Shown here: positions 63,931-64,000 of the stretch, one piece after another
Layout: every line of letters starts with the position of its first letter
How positions within the stretch are numbered: position 1 is the first letter of the stretch
NCBI GenBank assembly: GCA_965153455.1
Contig: OZ234497.1
Span: 1,178,001-1,242,000, forward strand
DNA: 64,000 nucleotides
Origin: Sphagnum compactum
Taxonomy: Eukaryota > Bryophyta > Sphagnopsida > Sphagnales
Direction: 5' to 3'
Position numbers and translations under genes: made by a program
Notes under the pieces: model-generated
What the model saw: only the letters and a program-made list of their open reading frames with translations
Databases searched by the model: none
What the model was told of the DNA's origin: nothing

Positions 63931-64000
63931 CTTGAACAAATTGCACTGAACGTGAAGCTAACGAGAGCCCAAGGGAAACTTGGATTAAAAGCAAAAGTGA
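63931..64000. other. Window edge
   Basis: Non-coding continuation. The duplicated segment may extend past the window. Confidence 0.4.

Overview
The window is nuclear DNA of a land plant. It is AT-rich and gene-poor, with GT-AG spliced genes, plant-only protein families (ankyrin-PGG, FLOE/DUF1421, ATL RING-H2, TIR-NBS-LRR) and much decayed transposon and satellite DNA. The style of the TNL and ankyrin-PGG proteins (for example a Tyr-Asp-Val-Phe-Val-Asn-His-Arg-Gly TIR start and a Pro-Pro-Leu-Gly-Tyr PGG motif) suggests a non-flowering plant such as a fern, bryophyte or gymnosperm. I cannot place it more precisely by eye.

Layout: an ankyrin-repeat/PGG membrane protein (613-3174, +). A long gene-free stretch (3.2-20.5 kb) of dispersed repeats, short tandem arrays, AT-rich DNA and a decayed Ty3/gypsy pol on the minus strand. 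A FLOE-like DUF1421 protein (21424-24150, +, three exons). A second repeat-rich stretch (24.2-38 kb) containing a pair of related terminal-inverted-repeat elements, one split by a nested CACTA-like MITE. A membrane-anchored ATL-type RING-H2 E3 ligase (38768-39800, +, three exons), followed by two minisatellites. A small acidic orphan ORF (41636-42055, -), divergent from an RSL1D1/Utp30-like ribosomal L1-domain protein (42907-43878, +). Finally a defence-gene locus (about 46-64 kb) around one large TIR-NB-ARC-LRR gene (53287-60834, +, six exons, predicted 1940 residues).

The TNL locus is the most unusual part. Exon 1 carries about 15 copies of a 114-bp in-frame repeat plus shorter derived copies. 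The repeat unit is a duplicate of the protein segment running into the first beta strand of the TIR domain itself. The last exon appears to encode a ZZ-type zinc finger, an unusual partner for a TNL. The start region of the gene and a stretch 1-1.5 kb upstream are each tandemly duplicated. The intact gene is also flanked by two diverged direct copies of a roughly 2-kb segment, each holding a broken relic of TNL exon 2.

The genes do not form a pathway. The ankyrin-PGG protein, the ATL ligase and the TNL are all plausible stress or immunity genes. The FLOE-like and L1-domain genes are housekeeping or developmental; both have telo-box motifs upstream, and the L1-domain gene also has a site-II-like motif. 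All assignments come from reading the translations and splice signals; no database search was possible.
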